Shown: piece after piece, positions 48,717-59,279 of the stretch
Layout of the letters: every line of letters begins with the position of its first letter
How positions within the stretch are numbered: the first letter of the stretch is position 1
Assembly (NCBI RefSeq): GCF_010731715.1
Contig: NZ_AP022587.1
Coordinates: forward strand, 3,224,001-3,288,000
Direction of reading: 5' to 3'
From: Mycobacterium stomatepiae
GTDB taxonomy: Bacteria; Actinomycetota; Actinomycetes; Mycobacteriales; Mycobacteriaceae
Length of the DNA stretch: 64,000 nt
Program-made: the position numbers and the translations under genes
Notes under the pieces: generated by a model
Seen by the model: the letters and a program-made list of their open reading frames with translations, nothing else
The model's database searches: none
Told to the model about the DNA's origin: nothing

Positions 48717-49340
48717 CTATTGCGACAGTTGGAACTCCACCATCTCGGCGATCGCGTCGACCGCCTCGCCCAGTGCCACGAGCCGGTCGACCGCCGAGGG
48801 AGCCGACAGCACGGCGTAGCGGTCGGCCGCGCCGATCGGGATACGCGTGGCCAAGGTGTACAGCCGCTCGCCCGCGTCGGCTTCGGCCGGGCCCAGCAGC
48901 ACCTCACGTTCCGGCAGGTCGGTGCCGCGCGCTTCCGCGATCCGCTCGAACAGGGCCATCATCCGGTCCTCGACGTCGACCAGCTACGCCTGGGTGACCG
49001 GCTGCCCCGCCTCGTCGGGCCACGGCGACACCGAGGCTCGCGGGTAGGGATCGTCTGGTAGCCATTCGCGCACCCGTATCCGCTCGCCGGTCCGGCAGCG
49101 CAGCGAGTAGCGGTCCGCGCCCTGTTCGACGCAGTCGTCGATCCTGCACAGCACACCGACGTCGCAGCGCGAGTCGCCGCCACCGACCTCACGCCCCCGC
49201 GCGATCAGTACCACGCCGAAGGGTTCACCGGTGTCGACGCAATGCCGCACCAGTGCGACGTAGCGAGGCTCGAAGATGCGCAGCGGCAGATCCTGATTCG
49301 GCAGAAATGCCGACTCCAGCGGAAACATCGCCAGCTCCAT
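48717..49340 (-). pseudogene. LON substrate-binding-domain protein interrupted by an amber codon (Rv0434-like)
   Basis: The single frame of 208 codons encodes a LON N-terminal-domain protein: [52 protein letters not shown] at the start and ADRYAVLSAPSAVDRLVALG at the end. Codon 119 is TAG (48984-48986), in frame, between PVTQA and LVDVEDRMMALFER; both halves keep family similarity and there is no frame change. Unless the base call is wrong or the codon is read through, only the first 118 residues are made. Its ATG overlaps the ligase gene stop (TGATG). Confidence 0.85.
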
Positions 49341-50470
49341 CAGATCTCCAGTTCGCCCACCAACGCGTCGACGACCGCGCGCAGATCGCCGTCGTGCTCC
49401 TCGGCCACCCGCCGCTGCCGCTGATAGGAAGCGCCGTGGCGCCAGATCTCCTCCACCGCCGCGAGTTCGTCGGCGCAGTGCAGCAACTTGGCGACCGGCT
49501 CCAGCCGGGTGAGCACATCGACGAGATCGTCGGTGACCAGGCGCTCGTTGCTGTCGGCGTCCTGGATGATCACTGCGTCCAGACCGTAACGCGCCGCGCG
49601 CCACTTGTTCTCCTGGTTATGCCATGGCGGCATGGTGGGCAACGACTCGTCGGCTTCCAGCCTGCGATCCAGATCGACCACCAGGCAATGCGTCAGCGCC
49701 ACCAGCGCGCTCAGCTCGCGCAGGTTGGACACGCCGTCGCAGACCCGCACCTCGATGGTGCCCAGATGCGGCGAGGGCCTGATATCCCAACGGACTTCGT
49801 CGACATGGTCGATGATGCCGGTCTTCTTCTGGTCGTAGACGAACCCTTCGAATTCCGGCCAGGTCTGGAACTGGAACGGCAACCCGGCAGTGGGCAACTG
49901 CTGGAACATCATGGCCCGGTTACTGGCGTATCCGGTGTCCACGCCGCTCCACCACGGCGACGACGCCGACAGCGCCAGCAGGTGCGGGTAGTACCGCAGC
50001 AGCGAGGTCATGATCGGCATCACCTTGTGCGCCGAGGAGATCCCGACGTGCACGTGCACACCCCAGATCAGCATCTGCCGTCCCCACCACTGGGTGCGCT
50101 TGATCAGCTCGGCGTAACGCGGTGCGTCCGTAAGCTTCTGGCTGCTCCACTGCGCGAACGGGTGCGCGCCGGCACAGAACAGCTCCATGCCGCGGTCCCG
50201 GACGATCCGCCGGGCGGGACCCAGGGTTTCGCGCAGATCCTCGATCGCCTGCCCGGTGCAGTCACAGATGCCGCTGACCACCTCGACGGTGTTGCGCAGC
50301 AATTCCTTGTGGACGCGCGGGTTTTCGCCGATCTCGGCGATGACGGAGGTGGCCTCGTTGCTCAGGTCGCGAGTCTGCGCGTCAACGAGCGCGAACTCCC
50401 ACTCCACGCCGAGCGTCGGTCGTGGCGACCGGGCGAAATCGATGTGCGAGAGGGGCCTGCTAGCCGGCAC
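49340..50470 (-). CDS. GCS2-family carboxylate-amine ligase (YbdK-like)
   Basis: A 376-residue glutamate-cysteine ligase type 2 family protein (Mtb Rv0433). Landmarks are [12 protein letters not shown] (N-terminal Glu residues for metal/ATP), [26 protein letters not shown] and [13 protein letters not shown]. It forms an amide bond between a carboxylate and an amine, but mycobacteria make mycothiol, so a glutathione role is unlikely. GTG 50470 gives exactly the Mtb length; the longer frame from 50506 runs into sodC. It overlaps sodC by 11 bases. Confidence 0.9.
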   Translation of the reverse strand: MPASRPLSHIDFARSPRPTLGVEWEFALVDAQTRDLSNEATSVIAEIGENPRVHKELLRNTVEVVSGICDCTGQAIEDLRETLGPARRIVRDRGMELFCAGAHPFAQWSSQKLTDAPRYAELIKRTQWWGRQMLIWGVHVHVGISSAHKVMPIMTSLLRYYPHLLALSASSPWWSGVDTGYASNRAMMFQQLPTAGLPFQFQTWPEFEGFVYDQKKTGIIDHVDEVRWDIRPSPHLGTIEVRVCDGVSNLRELSALVALTHCLVVDLDRRLEADESLPTMPPWHNQENKWRAARYGLDAVIIQDADSNERLVTDDLVDVLTRLEPVAKLLHCADELAAVEEIWRHGASYQRQRRVAEEHDGDLRAVVDALVGELEI

Positions 50471-51161
50471 CAATGACACCGCACGCCACTCGCTTGCCGG
50501 CGTCACCAGTGCTCATCGTCATCGCATCCGGGCCCGGCGCTCCGTTGGTCTGGCTGTAGCGCTCCGGCGGGATGTTGCCGAAGTTGTCGGCTCCGGCATG
50601 GATCATGATCGCCGTCTTCTCACCGGTCAACAGGTCTTCCATGGTGAAGGCATCGGTGGTGGTCACCAACATCCCGGCGCCGTCTTTGCGAACCTCCAGC
50701 GAGGTGAGATCCCCGCTAGCGGGCTCGTTCGAGTGGCCAGGCGCCTGGTAGTGGCCGCAGGCGGAGTTGAAGTCACCGGGTGCGCCGCCGGTAGGAGCAA
50801 CCGAATTGGCCTCGCACTTGCCGACTTTGTGGATGTGCACGCCATGGAAGCCGGGCGTGATGCCGCCGACGCCGGTCGTCGCGATCGTGATGGTGGCATA
50901 GCCGTTGCTGAATTCGAACGTCGCGGTCGCGACCTGGGTGCCGTCGGGCGCCCGCAGATGGGTGATGATGCTTTGCTTGCCCTCACCCGCCGCCTTTCCG
51001 GAGGAGGGCGCGGGCGATCCCGTCCAGACGGCCGGCGTGGTACCCGGGACGGACGACGCGTGCTGGGGCGAGGAGCAGCCACTCAGCAAAGCGACACTGG
51101 TGGCGGCGGACAGTGCGGACAAGATGGCAACGGCATTGCGGTGACCGGCAAGCGTAGGCAT
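50460..51161 (-). CDS. sodC: Periplasmic Cu,Zn superoxide dismutase lipoprotein
   Basis: A 233-residue exported lipoprotein. Signal peptide with lipobox LSGC (lipid Cys at 29), then a Pro/Ser/Thr linker and the SOD domain with copper/zinc ligands in [25 protein letters not shown] and [11 protein letters not shown]. The Cys pair (in GKCE and RVACGV) forms the family disulfide. It removes superoxide at the cell surface. Match to Mtb SodC (Rv0432) is close. Confidence 0.96.
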   Translation of the reverse strand: MPTLAGHRNAVAILSALSAATSVALLSGCSSPQHASSVPGTTPAVWTGSPAPSSGKAAGEGKQSIITHLRAPDGTQVATATFEFSNGYATITIATTGVGGITPGFHGVHIHKVGKCEANSVAPTGGAPGDFNSACGHYQAPGHSNEPASGDLTSLEVRKDGAGMLVTTTDAFTMEDLLTGEKTAIMIHAGADNFGNIPPERYSQTNGAPGPDAMTMSTGDAGKRVACGVIGAG

Positions 51162-51193
51162 AGCGAGAGCCTAACCCGGCTCAGGACTCTGAG

Positions 51194-51673
51194 TCAGCCC
51201 GCAACCAAGACGATTACGCCGGGCGGTTCTCCGCTGAGCGCGGGGGTGCGGGGCTCGACCGGCGCTCCCAGGTTTTTGCCGACCGCGTCCGCGGTGGCGT
51301 GCTCGCCGTCGGCGTCGGTGAAGTACACGGTCGTGACGGTCACTTCGGGTAACGACAGGTTCCCGACGTCGACGACCTTGAAGCCGCCGGCCTTGAGTTG
51401 GTCCGCGGCCTTTCCGGCGACGCCTTCTTTGCCGGAGATGTTGTACACGTGGATGTCGGCGTCGGTGGCCGCGGGCTTCGGGCTGGTAGAGGTCGACGCC
51501 GGACTGCTGGAGCTGGTCGCACTCGACGCCGCCGAGGCCGAGTCGTCGTCGGACTTGCCGGACGAGCTCAGTGCCTGCCACCCGAGCAGCAAAAAGATGA
51601 CGCCGAGAAATAACAGCACCATCACCATGGCCCGCAGTGGGAGCCCCGTGGAGTCGGGAACACGCTCTTTCAT
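51194..51673 (-). CDS. virR: LytR C-terminal-domain membrane protein VirR
   Basis: A 159-residue protein with one membrane helix (about 15-36, AMVMVLLFLGVIFLLLGW), a Ser/Thr/Ala-rich linker and an extracytoplasmic LytR_C domain (DIHVYNISGKEGVAGKAADQ to GVIVLVAG). The Mtb counterpart Rv0431 (VirR) influences membrane vesicle release and envelope integrity. It sits 19 bases after the DUF3263 gene and 32 bases before sodC on the same strand. Confidence 0.9.
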   Translation of the reverse strand: MKERVPDSTGLPLRAMVMVLLFLGVIFLLLGWQALSSSGKSDDDSASAASSATSSSSPASTSTSPKPAATDADIHVYNISGKEGVAGKAADQLKAGGFKVVDVGNLSLPEVTVTTVYFTDADGEHATADAVGKNLGAPVEPRTPALSGEPPGVIVLVAG

Positions 51674-51692
51674 CGAGCCCTACTGTAGCTAG

Positions 51693-52001
51693 TCAGGTCA
51701 CCTCGAAGCCGAGGCGCCGCGCGGCACGCGCCTTTTGACGGCTGGCCCGCAACCGCCGCAACCGCTTCACCAGCATCGGATCGGCGGCCAGCGCCTCGGG
51801 CCGATCCACGAGCGCGTTGAGCACTTGGTAGTACCGCGTGGCTGACATTGAGAACAGCTCTTTGATCGCGTCTTCTTTGACACCGGCGAATTTCCACCAC
51901 TGGCGCTCGAAGGCCAGGATGTCGTGTTCGCGTCGGGTCAGCCCATCGGCGATTTCAGCATCGTCCCCCGATCGATTTGCCCGCGCCATGGCGCTGTCCA
52001 T
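51693..52001 (-). CDS. DUF3263 helix-turn-helix protein (Rv0430-like)
   Basis: A 102-residue basic protein. The DUF3263 core GLTRREHDILAFERQWWKFAG, then SMSATRYYQVLNALVDRPE, resembles a sigma-region-4-like helix-turn-helix, and the C-terminus is Arg/Ala-rich, so DNA binding is likely. Role unknown. Same length as Mtb Rv0430. Confidence 0.88.
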   Translation of the reverse strand: MDSAMARANRSGDDAEIADGLTRREHDILAFERQWWKFAGVKEDAIKELFSMSATRYYQVLNALVDRPEALAADPMLVKRLRRLRASRQKARAARRLGFEVT

Positions 52002-52162
52002 ATCGCTTCCCCTGGACCCTTCCGCCGAATTCCCTGTAGCTCTAATGACTTGACTTACACCGCGGCATGTTTCGGCGAATATTGAATCACGCCGCGAACC
52101 CTCAAGCCCTCATCCAGACCCGCGAGTCGGCGGATTGCCTACATTGCTTACTTCGCGGCCCC

Positions 52163-52336
52163 TGGTTCGATTGCCCGCCTCCTCCGCCCGCCGCTTTACG
52201 CCGCGCATCGTCACCGGGCTTGGTTGAATTGCCCGCCTCCTCCGCCCGCCGCTTTACGCCGCGCATCGTCACCGGGCTTGGTTGAATTGCCCGCCTCCTC
52301 CGCCCGCCGCTTTACGCCGCGCATCGTCACCGGGCT
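52163..52336. repeat. 58-bp tandem repeat (VNTR), three copies
   Basis: Three nearly identical 58-base units lie head to tail, with anchor TTGCCCGCCTCCTCCGCC at 52171, 52229 and 52287; the first unit's left end differs slightly and the last is cut short by about eight bases. It fills most of the 349-base gap between the DUF3263 gene and def and ends 14 bases before the def ATG. Size and location resemble MIRU-VNTR loci. Nothing else is seen in 52002-52162. Confidence 0.92.
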
Positions 52337-52350
52337 TAAGCTAGCCGACC

Positions 52351-52944
52351 ATGGCAGTCGTACCCATCCGCATCGTGGGCGATCCCGTGTTGCACACCCC
52401 GACCGAACCGGTGCCCGTCGACGCCGACGGTTCGCTACCGGCAGACCTCGCGGGACTGATCTCCGACATGTACGACACCATGGACGCCGCCCACGGCGTC
52501 GGGCTGGCCGCCAATCAGATCGGACGCGGACTGCGGCTGTTCGTCTACGACTGCGCCGACGACCGCGGCATGACCGAGCGCCGCCGCGGGGTGATCATCA
52601 ATCCGATCCTGGAAACCTCCGAGATACCCGAGACCATGCCCGACCCGAGTGACGACGACGAGGGTTGCCTCTCGGTTCCCGGCGAATCGTTTCCCACCGG
52701 GCGCGCGAAATGGGCGCGGGTCACCGGGCTGGACTCCGACGGCAAACCGGTCACGATCGAGGGCAGCGGACTGTTCGCCCGGATGCTGCAACACGAGACC
52801 GGGCACCTGGACGGATTCCTCTACCTGGACCGCCTGATCGGCCGGCACGCCCGCGCCGCCAAACGGACCGTCAAATCGAACGGCTGGGGCGTACCCGGGC
52901 TGTCCTGGATGCCCGGCGAGGGACCGGATCCGTTCGGTCACTGA
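52351..52944 (+). CDS. def: Peptide deformylase
   Basis: A 197-residue metalloenzyme that removes the formyl group from nascent proteins. All three motifs are intact: [10 protein letters not shown] (49-58), EGCLSVPG with metal ligand C106, and QHETGHLDG with H148 and H152. Its stop shares a base with the next start (TGATG). No good ribosome site is seen between the VNTR and the ATG, so repeat number could affect its expression. Confidence 0.97.
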   Translation: MAVVPIRIVGDPVLHTPTEPVPVDADGSLPADLAGLISDMYDTMDAAHGVGLAANQIGRGLRLFVYDCADDRGMTERRRGVIINPILETSEIPETMPDPSDDDEGCLSVPGESFPTGRAKWARVTGLDSDGKPVTIEGSGLFARMLQHETGHLDGFLYLDRLIGRHARAAKRTVKSNGWGVPGLSWMPGEGPDPFGH

Positions 52945-53690
52945 TGGTCTCGTGGCCGGACCTCGGAACGCGGGTGACGGTTCGCTACCGGCGCCCGCCC
53001 GGATCGGCCCCGCCGCTCACGGACGCGGTCGGACGCCTGTTGGCGGTGGAGCCGTTGGTACGGGTGCGGACGAAGACGGGCGCCGTAGTCGAATTCGCGG
53101 CTGTCGACGTGGTGGCGGTGCGCGTGCTGACCGACGCACCGGTGCGCACGTCGGCGATCCGCGCGCTCGAGTACGCCGCCGCGGCGGCCCGGCCTGCCAC
53201 CGAACAGGCGTGGCTGGACGGCTGGCTGCTGCGGGCGGGGAATGAACCCGGCCTTGCCGCCAATTCGGCAGTGCCGCTAGACTTTTCCGCCCGGCTCAGC
53301 TCGGTGCCCGAGATCGTCGCCTGGTACGACCACCGGGGCCTGACGCCGGTACTGGCCGTCCCGGACCGCCTGCTGACCCCGCCGCGCGCCGCAGTGGCCG
53401 AGCACACCGAGCGGGTGCTGGTGCGCGACGTTCCGAGCGTCACGCCAGAGCAGCGGCCGGCCGATCCGAAAGCACTTGCGGTGGTGACCGATGCACCCGA
53501 CGGCACTCGGTGGGTGGGACTTTCGGCGCCACGTGAAGCCCTCTTGGCCTGGGGTGCGCACCGCGGCGCCACCCGCGCATACATCGCGATCGCGGAGCAC
53601 GATGCCGGCCTCGCCGAGAGTCTGGGCTTCCGGCTGCACCACCGCCGTCGCTACTTCGATGCCCGCTCGAGCGCCTGGGATACCGTCTAG
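52944..53690 (+). CDS. GNAT-family N-acetyltransferase-like protein (Rv0428c-like)
   Basis: A 248-residue protein. The N-terminal third is a small beta-barrel-like domain (DLGTRVTVRYRR, LVRVRTKTGAVVEF). The rest is GNAT-like, with EQAWLDGWLLRAGNEPG, SVPEIVAWYDHRGLTPVLAV and a terminal GLAESLGFRLHHRRRYF. Acceptor substrate unknown. It is coupled to def by a one-base overlap and is shorter than I recall for Mtb Rv0428c. Confidence 0.8.
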   Translation: MVSWPDLGTRVTVRYRRPPGSAPPLTDAVGRLLAVEPLVRVRTKTGAVVEFAAVDVVAVRVLTDAPVRTSAIRALEYAAAAARPATEQAWLDGWLLRAGNEPGLAANSAVPLDFSARLSSVPEIVAWYDHRGLTPVLAVPDRLLTPPRAAVAEHTERVLVRDVPSVTPEQRPADPKALAVVTDAPDGTRWVGLSAPREALLAWGAHRGATRAYIAIAEHDAGLAESLGFRLHHRRRYFDARSSAWDTV

Positions 53691-53692
53691 CC

Positions 53693-54514
53693 ATGCCCGA
53701 CCCGACCGTGCGACTGGCGACCTGGAACGTCAACTCCATCCGCACTCGCCTGGACCGCGTCGTCGACTGGCTCGCCCGCGCCGAGGTCGACGTGCTGGCC
53801 ATGCAGGAGACCAAGTGCACCGACAGCCAGTTCCCGGCCCTGCCGTTCGTGGAACTCGGCTACGAGGTCGCCCACGTCGGCTTCAATCAATGGAACGGCG
53901 TGGCGATCGCCTCTCGCGTGGGCCTGGACAACGTGCAGATCGGATTCGACGGCCAGCCCACCTGGAGCAGCAAGCCGGAGGTGGCCGCGGCCACCGAAGC
54001 CCGCGCCCTAGGCGCCACCTGCGGCGGCGTCCGGGTGTGGAGCCTGTATGTGCCCAACGGCCGCACCCTGGCCGACCCGCATTACACCTACAAGCTGGAA
54101 TGGCTTGCGGCCCTGCGTGATACGGCCGCCGGCTGGTTGCACGACGATCCTGCCGCGCAGATCGCGATGGTCGGCGATTGGAACATCGCACCGACCGACG
54201 ACGACGTGTGGAACATGGAATTCTTTGCCGGCGCCACGCACGTTTCCGAGCCGGAGCGCCAAGCGTTCAACGCCATCGTCGACGCGCAATTCGCGGACGT
54301 CGTAAGGCCTTTCACGCCGGGTCCCGGCGTTTATACCTATTGGGATTACACCCAGCTGCGGTTTCCGAAGAAGCAAGGCATGCGCATCGACTTCATCCTC
54401 GCCTCACCGGCGCTGGCCGGCCGGGTGGCCGATGCGCAGATCGTCCGGGAGGAACGCAAGGGCAAGGCGCCCAGCGATCACGCACCGGTTTTGATCGACC
54501 TGAATCCTGAATAG
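53693..54514 (+). CDS. xthA: Exodeoxyribonuclease III
   Basis: A 273-residue AP endonuclease/3'-exonuclease of DNA repair. Landmarks are LATWNVNSIRTR (Asn), MQETKCTDSQFP (catalytic Glu), VWSLYVPNGRT (Tyr), MVGDWNIAPTDDD (Asp/Asn) and the terminal SDHAPVLIDL (Asp-His). It starts two bases after the acetyltransferase gene. It is the Mtb XthA (Rv0427c) counterpart. Confidence 0.96.
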   Translation: MPDPTVRLATWNVNSIRTRLDRVVDWLARAEVDVLAMQETKCTDSQFPALPFVELGYEVAHVGFNQWNGVAIASRVGLDNVQIGFDGQPTWSSKPEVAAATEARALGATCGGVRVWSLYVPNGRTLADPHYTYKLEWLAALRDTAAGWLHDDPAAQIAMVGDWNIAPTDDDVWNMEFFAGATHVSEPERQAFNAIVDAQFADVVRPFTPGPGVYTYWDYTQLRFPKKQGMRIDFILASPALAGRVADAQIVREERKGKAPSDHAPVLIDLNPE

Positions 54515-54608
54515 CCGGGGAAATTCCGGCCCATTACGCGTTGTCTGCGCGTTTGCGACGTGGCAGCATTCCCCACTGTTAGATGCGTGAACAATTTTCG
54601 TGGGAGCT

Positions 54609-54632
54609 GTTAACCGCCTGTTCGGCGGGTAT
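54609..54632 (+). promoter_or_regulatory. Possible SigF-type promoter
   Basis: GTTA (54609-54612), 14 bases and GGGTAT (54627-54632) resemble the mycobacterial SigF pattern GTTT-N15/16-GGGTAT, slightly short in spacing. It would give a leader of about 50 bases before the ATG at 54690. The remainder of 54515-54608 shows no feature. Confidence 0.4.
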
Positions 54633-54689
54633 ACATGTTGCTACGCGGTTTGCAACGAGAGCGACCGGGGCAGGAACCAGGGAGTCATC

Positions 54690-55127
54690 ATGGGTGTCGT
54701 CGGAGGGGCAGTCCGTAACGCGGGGAAAACGGTTAATCGCGCGGCAGATGCGACCACCGCCGCCGCGGGTGCTGTCGGGGGCGCAGCCATCAACGGAATC
54801 GTCGGTGGTGTCACCGGCGCGGCGGAGGGCATCAAGCGCGGCATCAGCTCGGGCAGTCATTCGACTCCGGCGGCCGCACTGGCCATCGGCGCGCTGGGCG
54901 TGGCCGGGCTGGTCGAGTGGCCGATACTGCTGGCCGTCGGCGGTGGCGCACTCGTGTTGCACCGGCTGAGCCGCACAAACGGTGCGCCTGCGAAAGCGCA
55001 ACTCAAGCCGGTGCCCAGCGAGTCGGCGCCACCGAAAGCCGCCCCGCGTAAGTCGGCAGCCAAGGCACCCGCCAAGAAGTCGGCGGGGCGTCGGGCCGGC
55101 GCCGCCGAGTTGCGCAGCACCAACTGA
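54690..55127 (+). CDS. Membrane-associated Gly/Ala-rich protein with basic tail
   Basis: A 145-residue protein. Residues 1-55 are Gly/Ala/Val-rich with small amphipathic stretches (AAGAVGGAAINGIVGGVTGA). A membrane segment lies at about 68-92 (AIGALGVAGLVEWPILLAVG). The C-terminal 45 residues are Lys/Ala/Pro-rich (AAPRKSAAKAPAKKSAGRRA), like the DNA- or heparin-binding tails of mycobacterial Hup/HBHA. The ATG at 54690 is preceded by GGAGTC. Similar in position to Mtb Rv0426c. Function unknown. Confidence 0.7.
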   Translation: MGVVGGAVRNAGKTVNRAADATTAAAGAVGGAAINGIVGGVTGAAEGIKRGISSGSHSTPAAALAIGALGVAGLVEWPILLAVGGGALVLHRLSRTNGAPAKAQLKPVPSESAPPKAAPRKSAAKAPAKKSAGRRAGAAELRSTN

Positions 55128-55140
55128 TTCCGGAGCCGAC

Positions 55141-55395
55141 TTACGCCGACGCGCGCCGGGCCCGGCCGTGTGGCCGGCCGGCAGCGTGCGCGGACGGGTC
55201 CGGGCAGATCGTCGCCCTAGGCCTCGAAACGATGCGCGACGAAAACCGCGGCGGCCTGCGGTACGTCAGATCGGGCTGAACGATCTCCACAATCCCGACG
55301 CGCCAGAGAAGCGCATAAAGTTCGAGCAACGGCACGCGCAGCACCGAAGCAACAGATGAAAATATCGGATCGGCCAGGGAGTCGGTCGTCGACAT
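55141..55395 (-). CDS. Hypothetical small protein, weakly supported
   Basis: An 84-residue minus-strand frame from ATG 55395. The first 45 residues look protein-like (STTDSLADPIFSSVASVLRV, then LLELYALLWRVGIVEIVQPD); the rest is Arg/Pro-rich and may be non-coding. No family recognised. It would fill most of the 328-base gap between two plus-strand genes and share a palindrome-bearing control region with the next one. Confidence 0.3.
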   Translation of the reverse strand: MSTTDSLADPIFSSVASVLRVPLLELYALLWRVGIVEIVQPDLTYRRPPRFSSRIVSRPRATICPDPSAHAAGRPHGRARRASA

Positions 55396-55404
55396 AGGTC
55401 TGAC

Positions 55405-55419
55405 GGTGACCAAGTCACC
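55405..55419. promoter_or_regulatory. Palindromic operator candidate
   Basis: GGTGAC-CAA-GTCACC is a perfect six-base inverted repeat with a three-base centre. It lies ten bases upstream of the weak minus-strand frame and 36 bases before the ATG at 55456, a suitable place for a regulator of the latter. Confidence 0.4.
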
Positions 55420-55455
55420 CGGCGAGTTGGGAAACCCTTCGTTACTGAAAGGCAA

Positions 55456-55734
55456 ATGATGGCGGAAAAGAAAACTCGCCGGTCAACATCTCAGCGCGAA
55501 GCAGTGGAGAAAATTCGCGAAGGCGAAACCTTCGTCGTGAAGTTACCCCTGGTCGGTCGCACCGAGATCCCACGGCCCGAACAGCTGGCCTATTACGGCG
55601 GTTTGGCCGCCCTGGCCGCCTTCGAACTGATCGACTGGCCGGTCGCGTTGGTTATCGCCGCCGGGCACATCCTGGCCAGCAATCACCACAACCGGCTGCT
55701 GGAGGAAATCGGCGAGGCGATGGAAGAGGTCTAG
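55456..55734 (+). CDS. Small membrane protein (Rv0424c-like)
   Basis: A 92-residue protein. A charged N-terminus (EKKTRRSTSQREAVEKIREG) is followed by a short beta-like stretch and two hydrophobic segments (about 45-61 and 62-76), and the tail is acidic (LLEEIGEAMEEV). A second ATG follows the first directly and could be used. Corresponds by position to Mtb Rv0424c. The stop overlaps that of the convergent ANTAR gene. Confidence 0.75.
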   Translation: MMAEKKTRRSTSQREAVEKIREGETFVVKLPLVGRTEIPRPEQLAYYGGLAALAAFELIDWPVALVIAAGHILASNHHNRLLEEIGEAMEEV

Positions 55735-56465
55735 CTGTGATGTCCAGGGCCGTCTTCCGGGGGAATCTGCTCGTGAATCGTCAGCAACAGATGATCGAAC
55801 TGGCTCTGCACGGCCGCTGACGTCGCCGGCAGATTGCCGACCTCGCGGATCAGTTGCTTGGCCAGCGTGCGCAACTTGATGTTGGTCTCTTGCGAACGCC
55901 ACTGCAACACCCGAAAGGCCTGGTCAGGGCTGACCCGATAGACCGCCATCATCACGCCCTTGGCCTGTTCGATGGCCGCGCGGTTCTCGAACAGATCGGG
56001 CAGCGCCTCGTCGAGCACTTCCTGACGGCTTTCGTGACGGGCTTGGTCGAACGTGCCGGTCAGGTCGATGTAAAAGCCCGACGTCCCCCGCACCGCACCC
56101 GACTCGGCGTCCACGATGCGGTCGGCCACCACGATCGCCTCGTGCACACCGCCGGAGGTGTCGACAAAGCGGTGACGACTGGAGAACGACTCGCCCGAGT
56201 GCAATGCGTGGTGGAGGAGATCCCGGACGCGCTCCCGGTCGTCGGGATGCTTATGCGACAACATCAGTTTCGTCGTCGGGGCCACCGTCCCGGGTTCGTA
56301 GCCGTGCATCCGGGCGACCTCGTCAGACCATTCCCACCGCTCACCGTCGAACCAGAACCGGAAGCTGCCGACGTTCAGATAGGTATGCGCGGCGCCCCCG
56401 GTCCCGCTCGCAGGCTGACTCCGCGTCGCGGTGAATGTGGCGCCCGGCTGCTTGGGCTGCTGCAC
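55731..56465 (-). CDS. PAS-ANTAR regulator
   Basis: A 244-residue regulator. A PAS-like sensor domain (about 28-140: FRFWFDGERWEWSDEVARMH, DRERVRDLLHHAL, GTSGFYIDLTGTF) is followed by an ANTAR RNA-binding domain (about 160-220: NRAAIEQAKGVMMAVYRVSP, DQAFRVLQWRSQETN, LRTLAKQLIREV). ANTAR proteins bind paired hairpins in mRNA and prevent termination. Start is GTG at 56465. It is divergent from thiC and its riboswitch. Confidence 0.9.
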   Translation of the reverse strand: MQQPKQPGATFTATRSQPASGTGGAAHTYLNVGSFRFWFDGERWEWSDEVARMHGYEPGTVAPTTKLMLSHKHPDDRERVRDLLHHALHSGESFSSRHRFVDTSGGVHEAIVVADRIVDAESGAVRGTSGFYIDLTGTFDQARHESRQEVLDEALPDLFENRAAIEQAKGVMMAVYRVSPDQAFRVLQWRSQETNIKLRTLAKQLIREVGNLPATSAAVQSQFDHLLLTIHEQIPPEDGPGHHS

Positions 56466-56604
56466 CTGGTCATCATCGCACTACGGGGAATTCACCGTCG
56501 AGCAATCCGCGCAATCTGAGCACTTCGTCGTGCCCGTGCGGCGCGGATGGTCCGCAGTGAGGGTAACGTCGCGTGCGGGCGTTCTAGCCACCGAAAAGTA
56601 AACA

Positions 56605-58338
<1,734 letters not shown>

Positions 58339-58368
58339 CGATCCCGAGCGCGGCGGAGCCGGGCGAAT

Positions 58369-58418
58369 GGGGGCACACCCCCACAAGTGGGAGCTACCCC
58401 CACCCGCTTGCGGGGGAG
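58369..58418. repeat. Intergenic G/C-run hairpin element between thiC and thiD
   Basis: Two adjacent hairpins, GGGGG-CACA-CCCCC and a second one built on CCCGC-TT-GCGGG flanked by further C and G runs, occupy the 101-base gap. The form resembles short G/C-run repeats seen between genes in other mycobacteria (from memory). It may trim or stabilise the thiC-thiD mRNA. Confidence 0.55.
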
Positions 58419-58439
58419 GGTCGTCGCTCATCCCACCCA

Positions 58440-59279
58440 GTGAGTTTCCTGCCGCTGCCACCGCCCGGGCAGACGCCGCTGCGGGTGTTGTCCATCGCCG
58501 GCTCGGACTCCGGCGGCGGCGCCGGTATTGAGGCCGATATGCGCACCATCGCGATGCTGGGTGCGCACGCGTGCATCGCGGTGACCGCGGTGACCGTGCA
58601 GAACTCCTTGGGAGTAAAGGGCTTTCATGAGGTCCCCGACGAGGTGGTCGCCGGCCAGATCGAAGCCGTGGTCACCGACATCGGCATCCAGGCCGCCAAG
58701 ACCGGGATGTTGGCCTCGCCGCGCATCATCGACACCGTGGCCACCACCTGGCGCCGGCTCGGGTTGACGGTTCCGCTCGTCGTCGACCCGGTGGCGGCGT
58801 CCATGCACGGCGATGCGCTGATGGCGCCTGCGGCTCTGGATTCGCTTCGCACTCAACTATTTCCGTTGGCCACGCTGGTGACACCGAATCTCGACGAGGT
58901 ACGACTGCTGGTCGGCATCGACGTGGTGGACGGCGAGTCGCAGCACGCGGCGGCCAAGGCCCTGCACGCGCTGGGCCCGCAGTGGGTGCTGGTCAAGGGC
59001 GGCCACCTGCGCTCCTCGCAGCGCAGCAACGACCTGCTCTACGGTGGCTCTTTCGGAGGCGCGCATTTCCACGAGTTCGATGCCGAGCGCATCGCCACCG
59101 GCAACGACCACGGAGGCGGTGACACGCTCGCCGCCGCGATCGCCTGCGCGCTCGCCCACGGGTTCACCGTCCCCGAGGCCGTCGAATTCGGTAAGCGCTG
59201 GGTTACCGAATGCCTGCGCGCCGCTTACCCACTCGGCCGCGGCCATGGCCCCGTCTCCCCGCTGTTCCGGCTGTCGTGA
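58440..59279 (+). CDS. thiD: Hydroxymethylpyrimidine/phosphomethylpyrimidine kinase ThiD
   Basis: A 279-residue ribokinase-fold kinase that phosphorylates HMP and HMP-P for thiamine synthesis. Landmarks are IAGSDSGGGAGIEADMRT, VTVQNSLGVKGF, TGMLASPRIID, VVDPVAASMHG, TPNLDE, and GNDHGGGDTLAAAIAC near the catalytic Asp. The frame allows GTG 58440 or an internal start nearer LRVLSIAGSD; Mtb ThiD is about 14 residues shorter. Follows thiC and overlaps the next gene by four bases (GTGA). Confidence 0.95.
   Translation: MSFLPLPPPGQTPLRVLSIAGSDSGGGAGIEADMRTIAMLGAHACIAVTAVTVQNSLGVKGFHEVPDEVVAGQIEAVVTDIGIQAAKTGMLASPRIIDTVATTWRRLGLTVPLVVDPVAASMHGDALMAPAALDSLRTQLFPLATLVTPNLDEVRLLVGIDVVDGESQHAAAKALHALGPQWVLVKGGHLRSSQRSNDLLYGGSFGGAHFHEFDAERIATGNDHGGGDTLAAAIACALAHGFTVPEAVEFGKRWVTECLRAAYPLGRGHGPVSPLFRLS

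Noticed and set aside
49340..50470. Glutathione synthesis enzyme
   Set aside because: GCS2/YbdK-type proteins are a broad ligase family, and mycobacteria use mycothiol, so the specific glutathione role is not supported.
52160..52175. GGTTCGATT resembling a tRNA T-loop
   Set aside because: It is the edge of the 58-bp repeat, and no acceptor stem or anticodon arm surrounds it.
52163..52336. CRISPR array
   Set aside because: The units are directly adjacent with no unique spacers, and no cas genes are present.
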